A stretch of 64,000 nt of DNA, taken from contig CM049309.1 of NCBI GenBank assembly GCA_026874595.1, positions 22,881,033 through 22,945,032 on the forward strand, read 5' to 3'. Both the position numbers and the translations under genes were made by a program. Below the pieces are notes generated by a model. The model saw only the letters and a program-made list of their open reading frames with translations. It did not search any database and was not told the DNA's origin. Positions 26,201 through 41,200 of this stretch are shown here, piece after piece. The stretch comes from Sipunculus nudus. Its lineage: Eukaryota; Annelida; Sipuncula; Golfingiida; Sipunculidae. Position 1 is the first letter of the stretch. Each line of letters starts with the position of its first letter.

Positions 26201-29200
26201 ATTGGGCTACCTGTAATTTTAACATGGGACCTTTGACAACTGGGTTTAAGTGTGTACACAAAATGGTAGCCCACCTTGTTTGTGTCTTGGAGAAATAAAC
26301 CTGTCCTGGTGCAATAAGGATGCAGGGATTGGACATGAAACTAATCCAAGGACAGCATCCAGCCAAGAATCAGTATCTTCAGAGAAAGTTCGGTGGCAAG
26401 GGCACATGTATTTTGGGAAAGTGGAATGATGTTTTTTCTACAAGTCCTCAAATTATGGTAGGATTCTTTTCAGGACTGTTTTGTTTTATTACAGTAGCCC
26501 ACAAGACTTTCAGCCATCATCATTAGCAGCTCAGAGCTATAGTTGTCAACCTTTGGTCAGGGATCTCCTTATTTTGACAACCAGTGATTAGGTCACATTG
26601 ACCTTGTCTTCTGTCAGCCGCAGGGGGAAACAGTTAGAGCAGCTTGAAAGTCAAACTGTTTTAACTGACTGGTCCCATCACTCGAATCATTCTCATCATT
26701 CTCTTTTAAAAGTTGTAAATTATAAATAAAAAATAAATTAATCCGTCTTATGAAAAATAAATCCCTCTATTATGAATCCTTCTTTTGTCTAAATGTGTCC
26801 AGTTAAAGTGGCCTACTTTCTTTAAATGCCAGCTAATTAAATGCCTAATTTGTATAATTTATGTGATTTCTGGCTTACTCTGCATATATATTGATACACT
26901 GTAGGTCATCCCTGCTAAGAAAGGTTCTTATAATACCCCTGTGACAGATCAAGGGGGTATCTGATAAAATGTAGGTCATCCCTGCTAAGAAAGTTTTTGT
27001 ATTATACTCCTGTGACAGATCATGAGAATCTGATAACCTGTAGGTCATCCCTGCCAAGAAAGGTTCTTATAATACCCCTGTGACAGATCAAGAGGTGTCT
27101 GATAAACTGTTGGTCATCCCTGCTAAGAAAGGTTATTATAATACCCCTGTGACGATCTAGGTGGTATCTGACAAATTGTAGGTCATCCCTGCCAAGAAAG
27201 GTTCTTATAATACCCCTTTGACAAATCTAGAGGTATCTGATAAACTGTAGGTCATCCCTGCCAAGAAAGGTTCTTATAATACCCCTGTGACAGATCTAGA
27301 GGTATCTGATAAACTGTTGGTTATCCCTGCCAAGAAAGGTTCTTATAATACCCCTGTGACAGATCTAGAGGTATCTGATAAACTGTAGGTCATCCCTGCT
27401 AAGAAAGGCTTTTTTAATACCCCTGTGACAGATCTAGAGGTATCTGATAAACTGTAGGTCATCCCTGCTAAGAAAGGTTCTTATAATACCATTGTGACAG
27501 ATCTAGAGGTATCTGATAAACTGTAGGTCATCCCTGCTAAGAAAGGTTTTATAATACCCCTGTGACAGATCTAGAGGTATCTGATAAACTGTAGGTCATC
27601 CCTGCTAAGAAAGGCTTTTTTAATACCCCTGTGACAGATCTAGAGGTATCTGATAAACTGTAGGTCATCCCTGCTAAGAAAGGTTCTTATAATACCATTG
27701 TGACAGATCTAGAGGTATCTGATAAACTGTAGGTCATCCCTGCTAAGAAAGGTTTTATAATACCCCTGTGACAGATCTAGAGGTATCTGATAACTGTAGG
27801 TCATCCCTGCTAAGAAAGGCTTTTTTAATACCCCTGTGACAGATCTAGAGGTATCTGATAAACTGTAGGTCATCCCTGCTAAGAAAGGTTCTTTTAATAC
27901 CCCTGTGACAGATCTAGAGGTATCTGATAAACTGTAGGTCATCCCTGCTAAGAAAGGTTTTATAATACCCCTGTGACAGATCTAGAGGTATCTGATAACT
28001 GTAGGTCATCCCTGCTAAGAAAGGTTCTTATAATACCATTGTGACAGATCTAGAGGTATCTTATAAACTGTAGGTCATCCCTGCTAAGAAAGGTTCTTTT
28101 AATACCCCTGTGACAGATCCAAAAGTATCTGCTTGTTTATCTACAAGCTGTTGGTAAACACGGTATATCTGCCTGTGTTGACAAACAAATAACTGAAGGT
28201 GGTTGATTGCAGATGTGTAGAAGTTGAAAGGTGACTAGTTGCTTAAGGTGAGGATATATGAAGCAAACAACCTTTTGTCATTTGCAAAACTCTGGTTCAT
28301 CTATTTTGCTGCCAGATGTCCTTGTTTTGATTATGACATGTGGCCACTTTGACAGGCCCCTCACATGGTTTAAAAATGTGGTTATGAACAACTTAATGTG
28401 GCAATAAATCTGATGTAACTGTTTTATATATTTTCTTATAAACAGTGACATTTGACGTACCAATGGGTGTGAAGTGGATTAAAGCCAACGTTAACATGAC
28501 AGGATTCTACCGTGTGCAGTATGATGAAGACAACTGGAAGACAATCATAGCTACACTCAAACAAGAAATTAATGTACGTCTCATTCTACTTGCTCCTTAA
28601 GACAACACATTTCAGTTTCATGAAAGAATACAATTTAACTAAAAATGCTTTGGTATACATTAGGTATGTTGTATGTCCATTGAAATGGGTCAAAAGATTC
28701 TTTTAAACAAAGTCATTACTCTTAAATGAAATAAAATTCATCAGAAGGGCTCCATGGATTAATTGGCTGGCTTAAATATCACAGCAGTATGTCCTGATGT
28801 GCTTTCATGGTGTCACCACAATAAAATCCCGATGTCACATGTTCAAAATTTGATGATCTCTCCCTGCTCTTGTCCACTTCCCTATTCTGTCATTCCGATG
28901 TCACCCCAGTTGTGGTACAGGATTTTAAAATTTGTTTGGTCGTGTTTTGCAGAAGGTTTTTATGATGGTTTACATTCATAAATAAAAATGGTCACCTTAT
29001 CTGGGTGGTCATGATAGCAAATTTGGTAGTCAAGTGTGATTTTACTATAGTATCTTACTTTCTAAGATGTTACATTAATATTGAATAAATAAAAATGTTA
29101 GTTCAGTCAGTTTTGTCATTGCTCAAGTAGTGCCTCATTTTTATAGCAGAAAAATTCCAGTATAATGTTTTTCGTGCAGTTTGTTTGCATGAGAGTGTGT

Positions 29201-32200
29201 ATTGTGAACATTACAAAAGACTTTATTACAAATTGAAATTCCTATGTAATATCGATTTACTTATATTTATATGCAATTTATTTGTAGTTTTTCTCTTTGG
29301 AACATACATAAACACTGAAACTTTAAACATATATCATATGTTAAAGTACCGACAAACAAATATGGATATGGGAAGTGAAATGTATGTAATATATAAGTAT
29401 GGAGTTAAACAGGATTTAAACCTGAGGGTTCCTTGTATTCTTGTAGGTCATGTCTGCTGCTGACAGAGCTAGTGTACTAGACGATGCTTTTGCTCTTGCC
29501 AGGTAAGTAAACTTATTTATAACTAAAGTGTAACCTGTCTGAGAGACCCCCTCTCTTATAAGACCACCTGTCTATTTAGACCACCCTTGGGTGAACCAAA
29601 AGCATTCAAAATCTTATAACTGACCTAATTTATAAGACCACCTGTGAATTAAGACCACTTTTGGCCATTCCTTCAGATGGTCTCTTAACACAGGTTGCAC
29701 TGTATAAAGTACATACATGTGAATTATGGTCACTTTTGGCCAGTCCCATGGGTGGTCTCATAATGCAGGTTTAACTGTATAAAGCATTGCATGAAGTTCA
29801 GTTTCTCCATATTTTCATTATTCTTGAAATGGCTCAGGGTTAAATTGTGGCATATTGATGGGACAGTTATGGGGGAAAATGCTTGGCTCTCTCCACTGGC
29901 AATCCAGGTTCGATCCTGGAGTAGCCATGAGAGTGGGATGTAGTGACCCGTTCAAGCTTGGTGCTTTTCTCTGGGTCCTTCTGTGTCTTGGACCTCTAAG
30001 CACTACCAAAAGCCACTATCCAAGCCATGGAGAGTGCCTTGTATTAGATATCATAACTAGTTGTAAATTCCATGTAAAATAAATAAAGTTTATATTGATG
30101 GGATGTGTGTCAGATAATAATGAGTATAATATCATTATCATATAGTGATATCATAATTTGTACATAGTGTTACGTTTTGCAATAAAAAGATATGAATGTT
30201 ATAATAATTCACCTAACTTTGGATTATTTTATTAGAATATGAAGATCTAATAAAGAATTTTTTAAGAGGTAAAATTGTGCAACTCACTGCTTAAAAAATG
30301 GAGAGAACTTATATTAGGGCAGGGAGTTATTTGTGCAATCCAAATGAAATACAAATGTTTAAAACTAAATGACAAATGAACTGCAAACTTGAATTATATT
30401 TTATGACTTCTGTATAAATTCTTGTCCCAGATACATAAAAAGCCTCGTTATAACCATTCTCATTCAGCAGTCTTAATAGCAGTATGTGGCAAACCCCCTT
30501 TGGTACAGTATCACTCATACTCACTCACTGGACTCGGGTACTGGGATGTACTTAAGGCAGTCATAAACCCTCTCCACTGCTCACGGCCCTGTGCTTTGGT
30601 GGGGATGGAATTCCATAACATCTTGTGATCCTTTATCTCCTTGTCCTCTGTTCGCCTCCAAGTCTCCTTGGGTCTGCCACGGCTTCTCTTTCCCTCCAGT
30701 GTCCACCGCATAGCTACTTTGGGAATCGCACCTTGCTCCGTCCAGCATACATGTCCTATCCATGCCCAATACTGATCTTGTGCCTGATCTTTCTTGATTA
30801 TTGTATGTTTTGTAGTCTACATTCCTCAAAAGCAGTAGTTATGTCACTTTCATTTAGACTCAATCAAGTTGCACAGAGCTTGCAAATGGCACTTTTGTTG
30901 GATACAGCTGCTAGGGTGTTTGCACAGGAATGTTCTGACTAATCAGAGCAGGTGATTTGCAGATTTTGAATGAGAAGAAAATCGGTATTGACTATAGACT
31001 TTGTTCTGTTCCAGGGCTGGCCATTTGAAGACAAGCATAGCTCTGGATTTGAGTGAGTACCTCGACAAAGAAACGGAATATGTGCCATGGGCAGTAGGCC
31101 TCGGTAATCTGGAGTATATCGGCAAACTTCTGGAGGGTAAGCCAGCCCATCAAAACTATACAGTAAGTATTATACTTCTTTGACTTCTAAGACTTGATAT
31201 CAGGTAAGGGACAAAAGCAAGAACATAGTTGTGAATTTTAGAATTTAAATATCCTTAAGTAAAATTGGTTAGTACTACATTGTGACTTCTTTCTTCCTTT
31301 CTCTCTTGTCTGAAGTGCTCAGTTCGTATCTGGTCATGATGTCACAGACTGAGCATATTAGCTGAGCACCTGGACGTGTTGGTCACTTGTTTCACCATCA
31401 TTTCAGTCCTGATTTATATGGATGTTTTACTTTTAGACTTAAATCATCCATTCTTGCCTGAATTTTTAATTTTAGAATTTCTTCACACAGTAAATGCATA
31501 TTGGTCTGAAACCATCCTCCTTGAGTCAAATAATTCTGTGGATATTTACTATTTCTGATACTCACTCTTAATATTGGATGTCAAAAACATTAATATATAT
31601 GTAACTATACATTTAATATTGCCTTTCTTTAACCATTTAAGCATTTATTAACAATTTAAATATGCTCCCTCTTGTAGAAATACATTACTCGGCTAATGAG
31701 AGAATGGATTGATAAGATTGGATGGAATGACAGTGGACCACACCTGAGAAAGTAAGTGAAGTAAAACCACAGTAGTTACACTGTGACAATGACGGGGGTG
31801 ACAATGTTAGCAGGATTGTCATTAACCAGAAATGCTTTCAGGACTTAATTAATTACAGGTTGTCACACAAAACCAGTAGAATGTTACTGCTCATCCGATC
31901 AGCTGGTGGCACCCTATCACCAACGCCAGTCTGCTTCAGATTTAGCGGCTCCTCTGAGGGTTATACAGTTGGTCCTGGTCTGAGCTATTGGGACCAGTCA
32001 CCACCTGCAGTTAAAGACCAATTATCTAGTTTTACCTTGATTAAGAGTTCATCTGTCTGTCTGTCCATCTGTCTGTTTAATAGGCACAAATCGTAACCAC
32101 TGGACCTGGAATGTTCTCACTTGACATCCAGGGAGGTCCATGAAAAATCTCTTTGGAAACCTGAGAGTAAGTCTCTGTTACCCATATCCTCCAAGCTATG

Positions 32201-35200
32201 GGGATCAGAAGTACCCCCCAGAATAATAAAAAAATTGATACAATACATTGATCACTATGATTCTTTGCATGCATATTGATACTGGAGTGTTTCATGAGTT
32301 TCTGCAGACTGGTTGCGCCATCTGTATTTTTTTCTAATTTTTATGCATTTTAGCTCTATTTTTGAGATCTTCAAAGATGTGATCATCCATTAAGAGGGCA
32401 CAAATTGTAACCATTGGACCTAGAATCTTCTAACGTGACATCCAGGGAGGTCCATGAAAAATCTCCTTGGAAACCTGAAATTAAGTTTTTGTAATGATAT
32501 AACTTGGCAGGAATGTGATGAATTTAATGAAACTCACCAGAAATATTAACCAGTATACTATCCCTGCAGTTCTATTCCCTGCAAAATTCACACATATTTA
32601 ATGAGGTCAGAGGTCACCAGCCTACTTTATGGTGATGCTGCAATCACTTAGCAGGAATATAATGGATTTTGATGAAACTCAACAGAAATATCAACCAATT
32701 TAATAATTCACCTTAGTTAATTTCCTGCCAAAATCGATGCATATTTAATAAGGTCAAACATCAACAGAAATATGACAAGCATATTACACATCCCTCCGGT
32801 GATCTTTGTTTTCTGAATGCCGCATACTGGTGGGTTCTGTTGTCCTCAGATGACTTGTTTAGGTTCAGAATCATTTTTAGCTCAGCTGACTATAAGTCAT
32901 CTGAGCTATAGTCGTGGTCCATTTGCCCGTCGTCCGTCTGTCCGTAGATGTGGCACGTTTTGAAACCGTAAGACCTAGGAATTCAAAATTTGGCATAATG
33001 TTAGATGTCCCCAAGATCTACTACCAAGCAGAAAACTGGGTCTTTGCGACTTCATTCCTATGAGAAATTTAGAAAACCTCAATTTTTTATTAAAAACCAA
33101 TTTTCACATTTCAGGACTGTGTAATATCAAAACCACTCACCTGTTTTTCCTCATATTTACCATAAATAATCCTCTGTATAGTTCCTATGTACATTCCAAA
33201 AATTAGGTCTGTATTGTATAATTTAAAAAAATTATGGGCCCAAACATAATGCATTTTGTAAATAATCAAGAAAGAAATTTGATCACTTAACACAAAACTT
33301 GTTAAAGCTAAGCACTTTTTTCCCAGTAATATAACTTTTATTAATCAAAATTAATTGTATACCCAAAATTAGATCAAAATTTTTTAAAATATTAGCAAAA
33401 ATAAAAAACTGGTACCTTAAATTTTGCCCAACTTTGACCATGGCACGTTTTTTTCCTGTAACTGCTGTGGATTTAATTTTCTAAGCATGTTTCTATTTGC
33501 ATTTCAACTGTAAACATAAAAAATTTGAAACCAGTTGATCAAAAACTGTAGAGTTTTATCATGTTTTCAAACACCATGTCACATATTGTTTACATCAAGC
33601 TAGTGTTATGCAGTTTGCCAGAGCTCAGCTCCCCAGCTTCAGCTCTAAGTTCCTTAAATTTGGCATACAGTCAGATGTCTTCAAAATTCCCTACCATGCC
33701 AAGAATTTGGTGGGTTCTGTTGTCCTCAGATGACTTGTTTAGGTTCAGAATCATTTTTAGCTCAGCTGACTATAAGTCATCTGAGCTATAGTCGTGGTCC
33801 ATTTGCCCGTCGTCCGTCTGTCCGTAGATGTGGCACGTTTTGAAACCGTAAGACCTAGGAATTCAAAATTTGGCATAATGTTAGATGTCCCCAAGATCTA
33901 CTACCAAGCAGAAAACTGGGTCTTTGCGACTTCATTCCTATGAGAAATTTAGAAAACCTCAATTTTTTATTAAAAACCAATTTTCACATTTCAGGACTGT
34001 GTAATATCAAAACCACTCACCTGTTTTTCCTCATATTTACCATAAATAATCCTCTGTATAGTTCCTATGTACATTCCAAAAATTAGGTCTGTATTGTATA
34101 ATTTAAAAAAATTATGGGCCCAAACATAATGCATTTTGTAAATAATCAAGAAAGAAATTTGATCACTTAACACAAAACTTGTTAAAGCTAAGCACTTTTT
34201 TCCCAGTAATATAACTTTTATTAATCAAAATTAATTGTATACCCAAAATTAGATCAAAATTTTTTAAAATATTAGCAAAAATAAAAAACTGGTACCTTAA
34301 ATTTTGCCCAACTTTGACCATGGCACGTTTTTTTCCTGTAACTGCTGTGGATTTAATTTTCTAAGCATGTTTCTATTTGCATTTCAACTGTAAACATAAA
34401 AAATTTGAAACCAGTTGATCAAAAACTGTAGAGTTTTATCATGTTTTCAAGCACCATGTCACATATTGTTTACATCAAGCTAGTGTTATGCAGTTTGCCA
34501 GAGCTCAGCTCCCCAGCTTCAGCTCTAAGTTCCTTAAATTTGGCATACAGTCAGATGTCTTCAAAATTCCCTACCATGCCAAGAATTTGGTCACTAGGAC
34601 TAAATTCCTTTGAGATATTAATGAAAAACTTCATTTTTCCATTAAAAACCCAATGTTACACTTCAGGACTGCCTAATATCAAAACCACTGATCTGACTTT
34701 GATCATATATAATATACATATTTTTCTATACATTGGCTATGCACATGCCAGAAATTATGTCAGTATTGCGTAATTGTTTTAAGTTATGGGCCCAAACATA
34801 ATGGACCTTGTAAAAGATCAGGGAAAATATTTACTCACGTTACATGAAAATTATTGACCCTAAAGAATTTTTTTTTTCAAGTATATAAATTTGTTTAATT
34901 AAGATTCAATTGCATACCCAAAATTAGATCTGTATTTTGTAAATTTTATAAGTATTAGCATAAACATTAAATCAGTACCTTAAATTTTACCCAACTTTGA
35001 CCAAGGCATGTTTTTTTTCCTGTGAGTACTGTTGATTTAATTTTCACAGCATGTAAACATAAGTATTTAATTTGTTTAAATCTGAAATTTGAAATAAAAG
35101 GTTGAAAATTAGGCTAGTTATTTAATTTTATCTTGAGGCTCTATTGTAGTCACTTGCTTTGTTCAAGATGCAGGTGGGCCACTCCAGGTCACTGGAAGTT

Positions 35201-38200
35201 AGCTATGCCACTGTTCCTGATTTGTTACAGTCACTGGGAGAGATCCCCTGCTGTGACAGGTGTACAATTGTTCTCATATCACACCCCCTCCCCCCCCCCC
35301 CCCATGAATATATAAATATATATTTTTATGCATGATGTGGTGTTATATGACAAGATTGAGATATATGATGATGCAATTTAGAATTATGAATCAATGTTTA
35401 TATTCAGAAATATATGTTATATTGGAAATGTATACAAATTAAACTTAAAATAAAAAAAATCAGGCTTTGTTTGCCCTGAATGCAAAAGTGTTGTTAATCC
35501 CACAATCCCCCTCCCCCCTCCCCCGGCTGTCATTGATCCTTTGCACCTCACCATCACCTTTGCACTGTTACATTAGTTATTATTGCAAATGTGTACAATT
35601 TTTTTTAATTTGAAAAATAATTGGATTAGAAAAAATTAAGATCTAATTGAAACATATTCTTGCCTCAGGCGAATGGAACATAAAGTGATCAGCTCGGTCT
35701 GTCCATCATCTCTCAGTTATCATTAAATATATATATTAATTATGAAATTTTTCTTTTAAGCACTGTTGAAATAACTTTCATATGCTGTATATGTATGGAT
35801 TTAAGCTATTAAAGTATGAAATTTGAAAGCAACTTATGTATTCAGATGTGTACTATTGCAGATGAATATCTTTAAAATATTGAAATATATTATCAGCTTT
35901 GTTTGTCTAACAGTCTGTCTGTCCTTTTTTAAATATTATGTTATTGTGAATGAACTATTTAATTCTGTAAGTATTGTTGAATTAAGTGTAAATCCTATAT
36001 GTATATACACTATATTAATACAGAGATGATGTAACTCCCATCATTCCAGCCCTCCCCACAGTCCTTGCATCTGGGGACTGGGGACATCAGTTATATTTCA
36101 ACTGTATACATTTTATAAAATAAAAAATAAACATATATTTAATAATATATATTATGTAAAATAGATCCAATTGAGCAAATGTGTAAACTACTGAACTGTC
36201 AACAATTTATCAAAAGCCAGCCAATGATCATCGTAATAAAATACATCTTATGTTCACAAACTGCTCACATGCTTCAATTTTGGCATTAGAGAATGCATGG
36301 TTTGGTCACAAAATATTATTTGCAACAATTTCTTACTCATCAATACAAACCAATCATGTCAACCAGCCATGGCATATATTACCTTTTCCTCTTAGACTTG
36401 ATCTCCATTTGATATTATTTTTAATTTTTACCTTCAAAGTCAACTTCAGCTGAGTACAGTGACCCATATTTATAGCACCATGTCTTGAATCTTTACATCA
36501 AGTCATTGGTTAACAGTGTCCTAGGCTGTTACATAACACCTTCACTCCTTGCCTACTGCTTCTGTGAGTGTCTGGGTCAGGCTGGGTCAGGCAGTAATTA
36601 CCAGAGAGCCTTTCTCCTCTCTCTCTTTCCCTTTCTCTCTTTCTCTGCCAGTCTAGCTCTCTTTCTCTCTCTCTCTTTCTCTCTCTCTCTCACCCCTATG
36701 CCTCCCTTCCTCCCTTCAACCCATTCTGTTTACAGGTACTATAAACCTGATTTACTAGATATATATGTTGATGCAATTAAGAAATGTGAATCAACTGAAA
36801 TATTCACAGATACATTTTATACTCGAAATGTATAGTTACATTTTCAAACCTGGAAAAAAATGATGTTATAAAAAAAAGAATTTATGTAAAAATTGTTCAT
36901 AATTTCCTGGCTCAGAAGAATGGGAATTAAAATGATTTGCTTTGTTTGTCTAGCTTTCTGCCTGTTTTAAATATTAAATAATTATGAATAAACTTTTTTT
37001 TTCATGTAAGTACTGATTAATTTAAATTTCATATCCTGTACATATATGCAAGGGTATTGTAACTCCCACCATCCCCTTCCACCACCCCACTAAGTCCTTG
37101 CTCCTTGGCACTGAGAACAACAGTTCTATTGCTATAGCATAAAATTTAATAATTTGAAGAAAATATATACAGAGAGACAGAGGTGTTGTAACTCCCATCA
37201 TAACCCTCCCCCCCCCCCCCCCCATCAAGTCCTTCCGCCTGTGCAGTGGGGACTTTATAGCAACTGTATACATATCATTAAATAGAAAAAAAGTCTATTA
37301 AAACAATTGGATCTCATTAGACAAATGTGTAAAATGTTGAACTGTTGAACAGCCTGTCAGAAAGGTATTCAATGGAAACGCATGGTCAGATCTTAAAATA
37401 TTATTTGCAAAAATTTCTTCAATCATATTAACCAGCCATGGCCTAGGTTACCTCTTTCTCTCAGACTTTATCTACATTTCATAATATTTTAGATTTTAAC
37501 CTTCCAGGTGTTTAAATACTGTTGAATGCTCCGTCCCTCTCTATCTCCTTTTCTCTCTACATCCAACCCTCCTTGCTGACCACACTGTTTCCTTCTCTGA
37601 ACCCCATCCCAGTGTCAGCCTCGGTAAACAAGAACAAGATGAATCAGATATATTCATATTTTTATATATTGTATAACTATTTGTTACCTATGTACATTCC
37701 AGAAATTATGTCAAGATTGTGTAATATTTAGATGTGGTGGGCATCGATATAATGTACCTTGTCAAGACCTAAGAGATATCATGTCATACAGTCAAAATTC
37801 ATAAACCCCCTCTTCAGCATAGTTAATCATAACATTATATCTGTCAAATTGAAATCTTTCGGACTTCCATACACTATAGATCCTTCAACAAATAGCCTTA
37901 TCATCATTCTACCTCTTCTTAGTGTACTGTCATTGCATTCATATTTGCTCAAATATATCCCTATTTTCAACAGTTCCCAAATAAATAAAAAGTAAACCAC
38001 TATATTTACACCATATTAATCCATCAGTCAGGTTATTTCATACATCATTTACTCACATATTACATTATATTCCTTTATAATAGCCTAACATGTCCATGAT
38101 ATTCATAAGGTTTTTTGACTAAAAATAGTATCACAATGGTGATACATTTATAGTCCAATCACGATCAGCTGAGCGCCGTGACCCATGGGTCCCTTGTTAT

Positions 38201-41200
38201 TTAGGTTGAGCATCATTCTTACTTGCAGTTGCCAGGTGGTAGACGCACAGCTGGATATAGCTAGTCTTATTAACTGGTTGGATTTTCACCTCATTCAGCA
38301 TATGCATGGCAAAATGGGTATATGGAGGAGCAACCTAACATTTCAAACAAGCTGATATTAAGAATGTGTATATGATCATTAACATGTCCTGTCTGGAGAC
38401 TGATTTGAAGTTTTAACTTTATAATTTTTATTCTCCCTCCAGGTACCTGAGAGCCCTGATCCTGGGTGGAGCGGTAAAGATGGGAGATGATAAGGCTGTC
38501 ACAGAGGCCAGGAAGATGTTTAACAACTGGATGACAAATGGTGTTCCGTAAGTCATATAACACAGTATACTATTATTATAGTATTACCTATTATTTTTAA
38601 TATTCATCAACAACATCACAGAAAACATAGTAAGTAATATTAGACTATTCGCTGATGATACTATGTTAAATCTCACCATAGAAAATCCATCATTAGCAGA
38701 AAAGATATTAAACAATGACTTGGATAAAATATTTAAATGGTCCATAAAATGGTTAGTCACCATTTATGCAAAAAAAAACCAAATCCTTAATATTTTCATC
38801 TAAATCATCTAAAACTACTCACCCAGACCTATATTTAAATGGCATAAAAATAGATAAATTTAACAGCCACAAACATCTAGGATTAACATTCAGAAAGGAC
38901 TGTAAATGGAATGATCACATAGAAAATATAAAAGCCAAAGCAAATTCTAAAGTATTAATACTAAGCAAACTGAAATATATGCTTGATAGGAAAACTCTTG
39001 AAAACATATACTTCACTTATATAAGGCCAATATTGGAATATAGCAATGTTGTGTTGTGTAACTGCACACAAGAGCTAAGTGATACATTGGAGGCAGTGCA
39101 GCTGTGTCAGAGGAACTAGCCATGCCAAACTATACAAAGAAACAGGCTGGCCCCAATAAAAAAAAAAGTAGGGAAAACTCTGTGGTCATCCAACTACACA
39201 AAATGTTAAAACAAGAAACTCCAAAGTACCTTTACCTTCTATTACCTCCACCAAGAAACTATACCTTTAATACAAGGTCAAGTGCTCTACTCAATATACA
39301 AAACATTTTCTCTAGAACAGAGCTGTACTACAACTCATTCCTACCAAAATCTATACGACTATGGAAAAAACTAGATGATAGACTTAAACACTGCCAGACC
39401 AGTAAATTGCTAAAAAATAATACATCAAGAGAAATTGCTAAAAACAAACCACCTAAATATATTAAACCACCTAAATTATCAAGAAGAGCCCAGATAATTC
39501 ACACACGGCTAAGAACACAGTGCAGTAATCTAAACAATGATTTATATAGAAGACACTTATCAAACGACTCAAAATGCCAATGTGGATTCAAAACAGAAAA
39601 CGCAGAACATTACCTACTGCAGTGTCACCTCCATGTCAACTCTAGAAGTAAAAATCTCCCCCTTAATATACCTGTAGAAGAACTTCTTTATGGAAATCCC
39701 TATGCAAGCCACATCAGAAATGAAGAAATTTTTGAAGCAGTATCTTCATACATAGAATACACAAAAAGGTTCAAAATATACTATTCCCCACCATATTTTC
39801 CCCTAAAAGTGATATTCATAATTCATAGTCCTAATATACTAGGACCTGAAACAAAAATGAAACAAAAACAATTTTAAATACTTGTCTTCCAAATAATTAA
39901 TTAAATTAAAAAAAAATAAATGAACAATTACTTCCATTCTTACTAAGAAAATTTACAACTTGCCTTCACTTACCCAACATCCATACCACCCTACCTCACC
40001 TAAACTCAATCACATCCAAACACTCTGAATACTGCCATCGTATATTGTTAATGGAAACATTCGGGAGAGAGTCGAGGTAAGCTTTAAGTAGCTTACACTT
40101 AATCCCACTGATGCTTGTATTATGTGATTTATATGTGCATATTCAGTATCAATAATATATTCAAAACAAAACACAGTATACAAGCATTCCTGTTATTCTT
40201 CTGAATATTCATGCATCAGTGTTCCTTATATGTCACTAATTAAATTTCAGTTTCAAAAGTCAGACAAAATGTGCTATATAAACCTCCACAATTCACAGTC
40301 ATAGCATCATGCACAGCACTACAACTCTACAAACCTGGGGAATAGCCAGGTTTTATTAAAGGGGGGGGGGGGGGGGTTACTGGGATGCACACACATGTGT
40401 GTTTGTATGTGTAAGAATCCTTGTATCCAGTATCCTTGTAACATTTTTTAAACTCAAAACTAAGAAAAAGTTCACTTATTATTTATTTGTTATTTGCAGA
40501 TGAAAGTGTACAGTAATATGAAACTTAAGGTAGCAGGACTGGTCAAAATCCTAAAAATTTGTGTTTTTTCAATAAAAGGTATACATAATATTGAATACTG
40601 GGTGGATCTAATGCAGCTGAGCACATTTTGGGTGGCTGGTTGCATTTTGTGGAAAAAGGTTATTTCTATTCAGTAAACACCAAGATGTGTTGACAGGGTG
40701 TTTGTAAACTAACTCCAGCCCTGCAACAGGCCTGTCAATCACTCTGCCCCCAGCCCTCACCTGGGTCATTCAGCCAATCGCGAGGTGCAAATGTTTTATT
40801 TATGCATGGGCCAAGTACCTCCGTGCACGAGGTGGCAAGAACTGACGGTTGACGTTTGATAGCCCAATCTAATTAGCTGGCATACAACTGATAAGTGTGG
40901 AGAGCAACCCTAACTCTAGCTAATCAGTGTGCAAACAAACCCGTACTTGTGAATGATCTGTTAGTGTCATTGGCCTTTCAGTCTTTTTTTGTGGGTATAT
41001 TACGCCAAAATACAAATTTTCACTTGACACCATGTTATTTCTGATATATCCTGAGCCCATCGACAGATATGTAAATTATTTTGTAAAAAGCTGCTTCATA
41101 TCCCAACCATAACGTCTATGATATTCATACTGTCAACACCGCAACAAATAAATATTACGCCAGTACCAGATGAAACTACGATGGGCCGACGACGCAAATC

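Noticed and set aside
26886-28120. Intron 10 array as an amplified exon 12 acceptor
   Set aside because: 'tgtaggtcat' matches the exon 12 border and the next bases are partly similar, but the array lies before exon 11 and the rest does not align; probably chance.
20990-28120. CRISPR array
   Set aside because: The repeats are contiguous units without unique spacers and lie in a eukaryotic gene's introns.
29880-29960. Functional tRNA gene
   Set aside because: A B box is present, but there is no complete cloverleaf; it fits a SINE.
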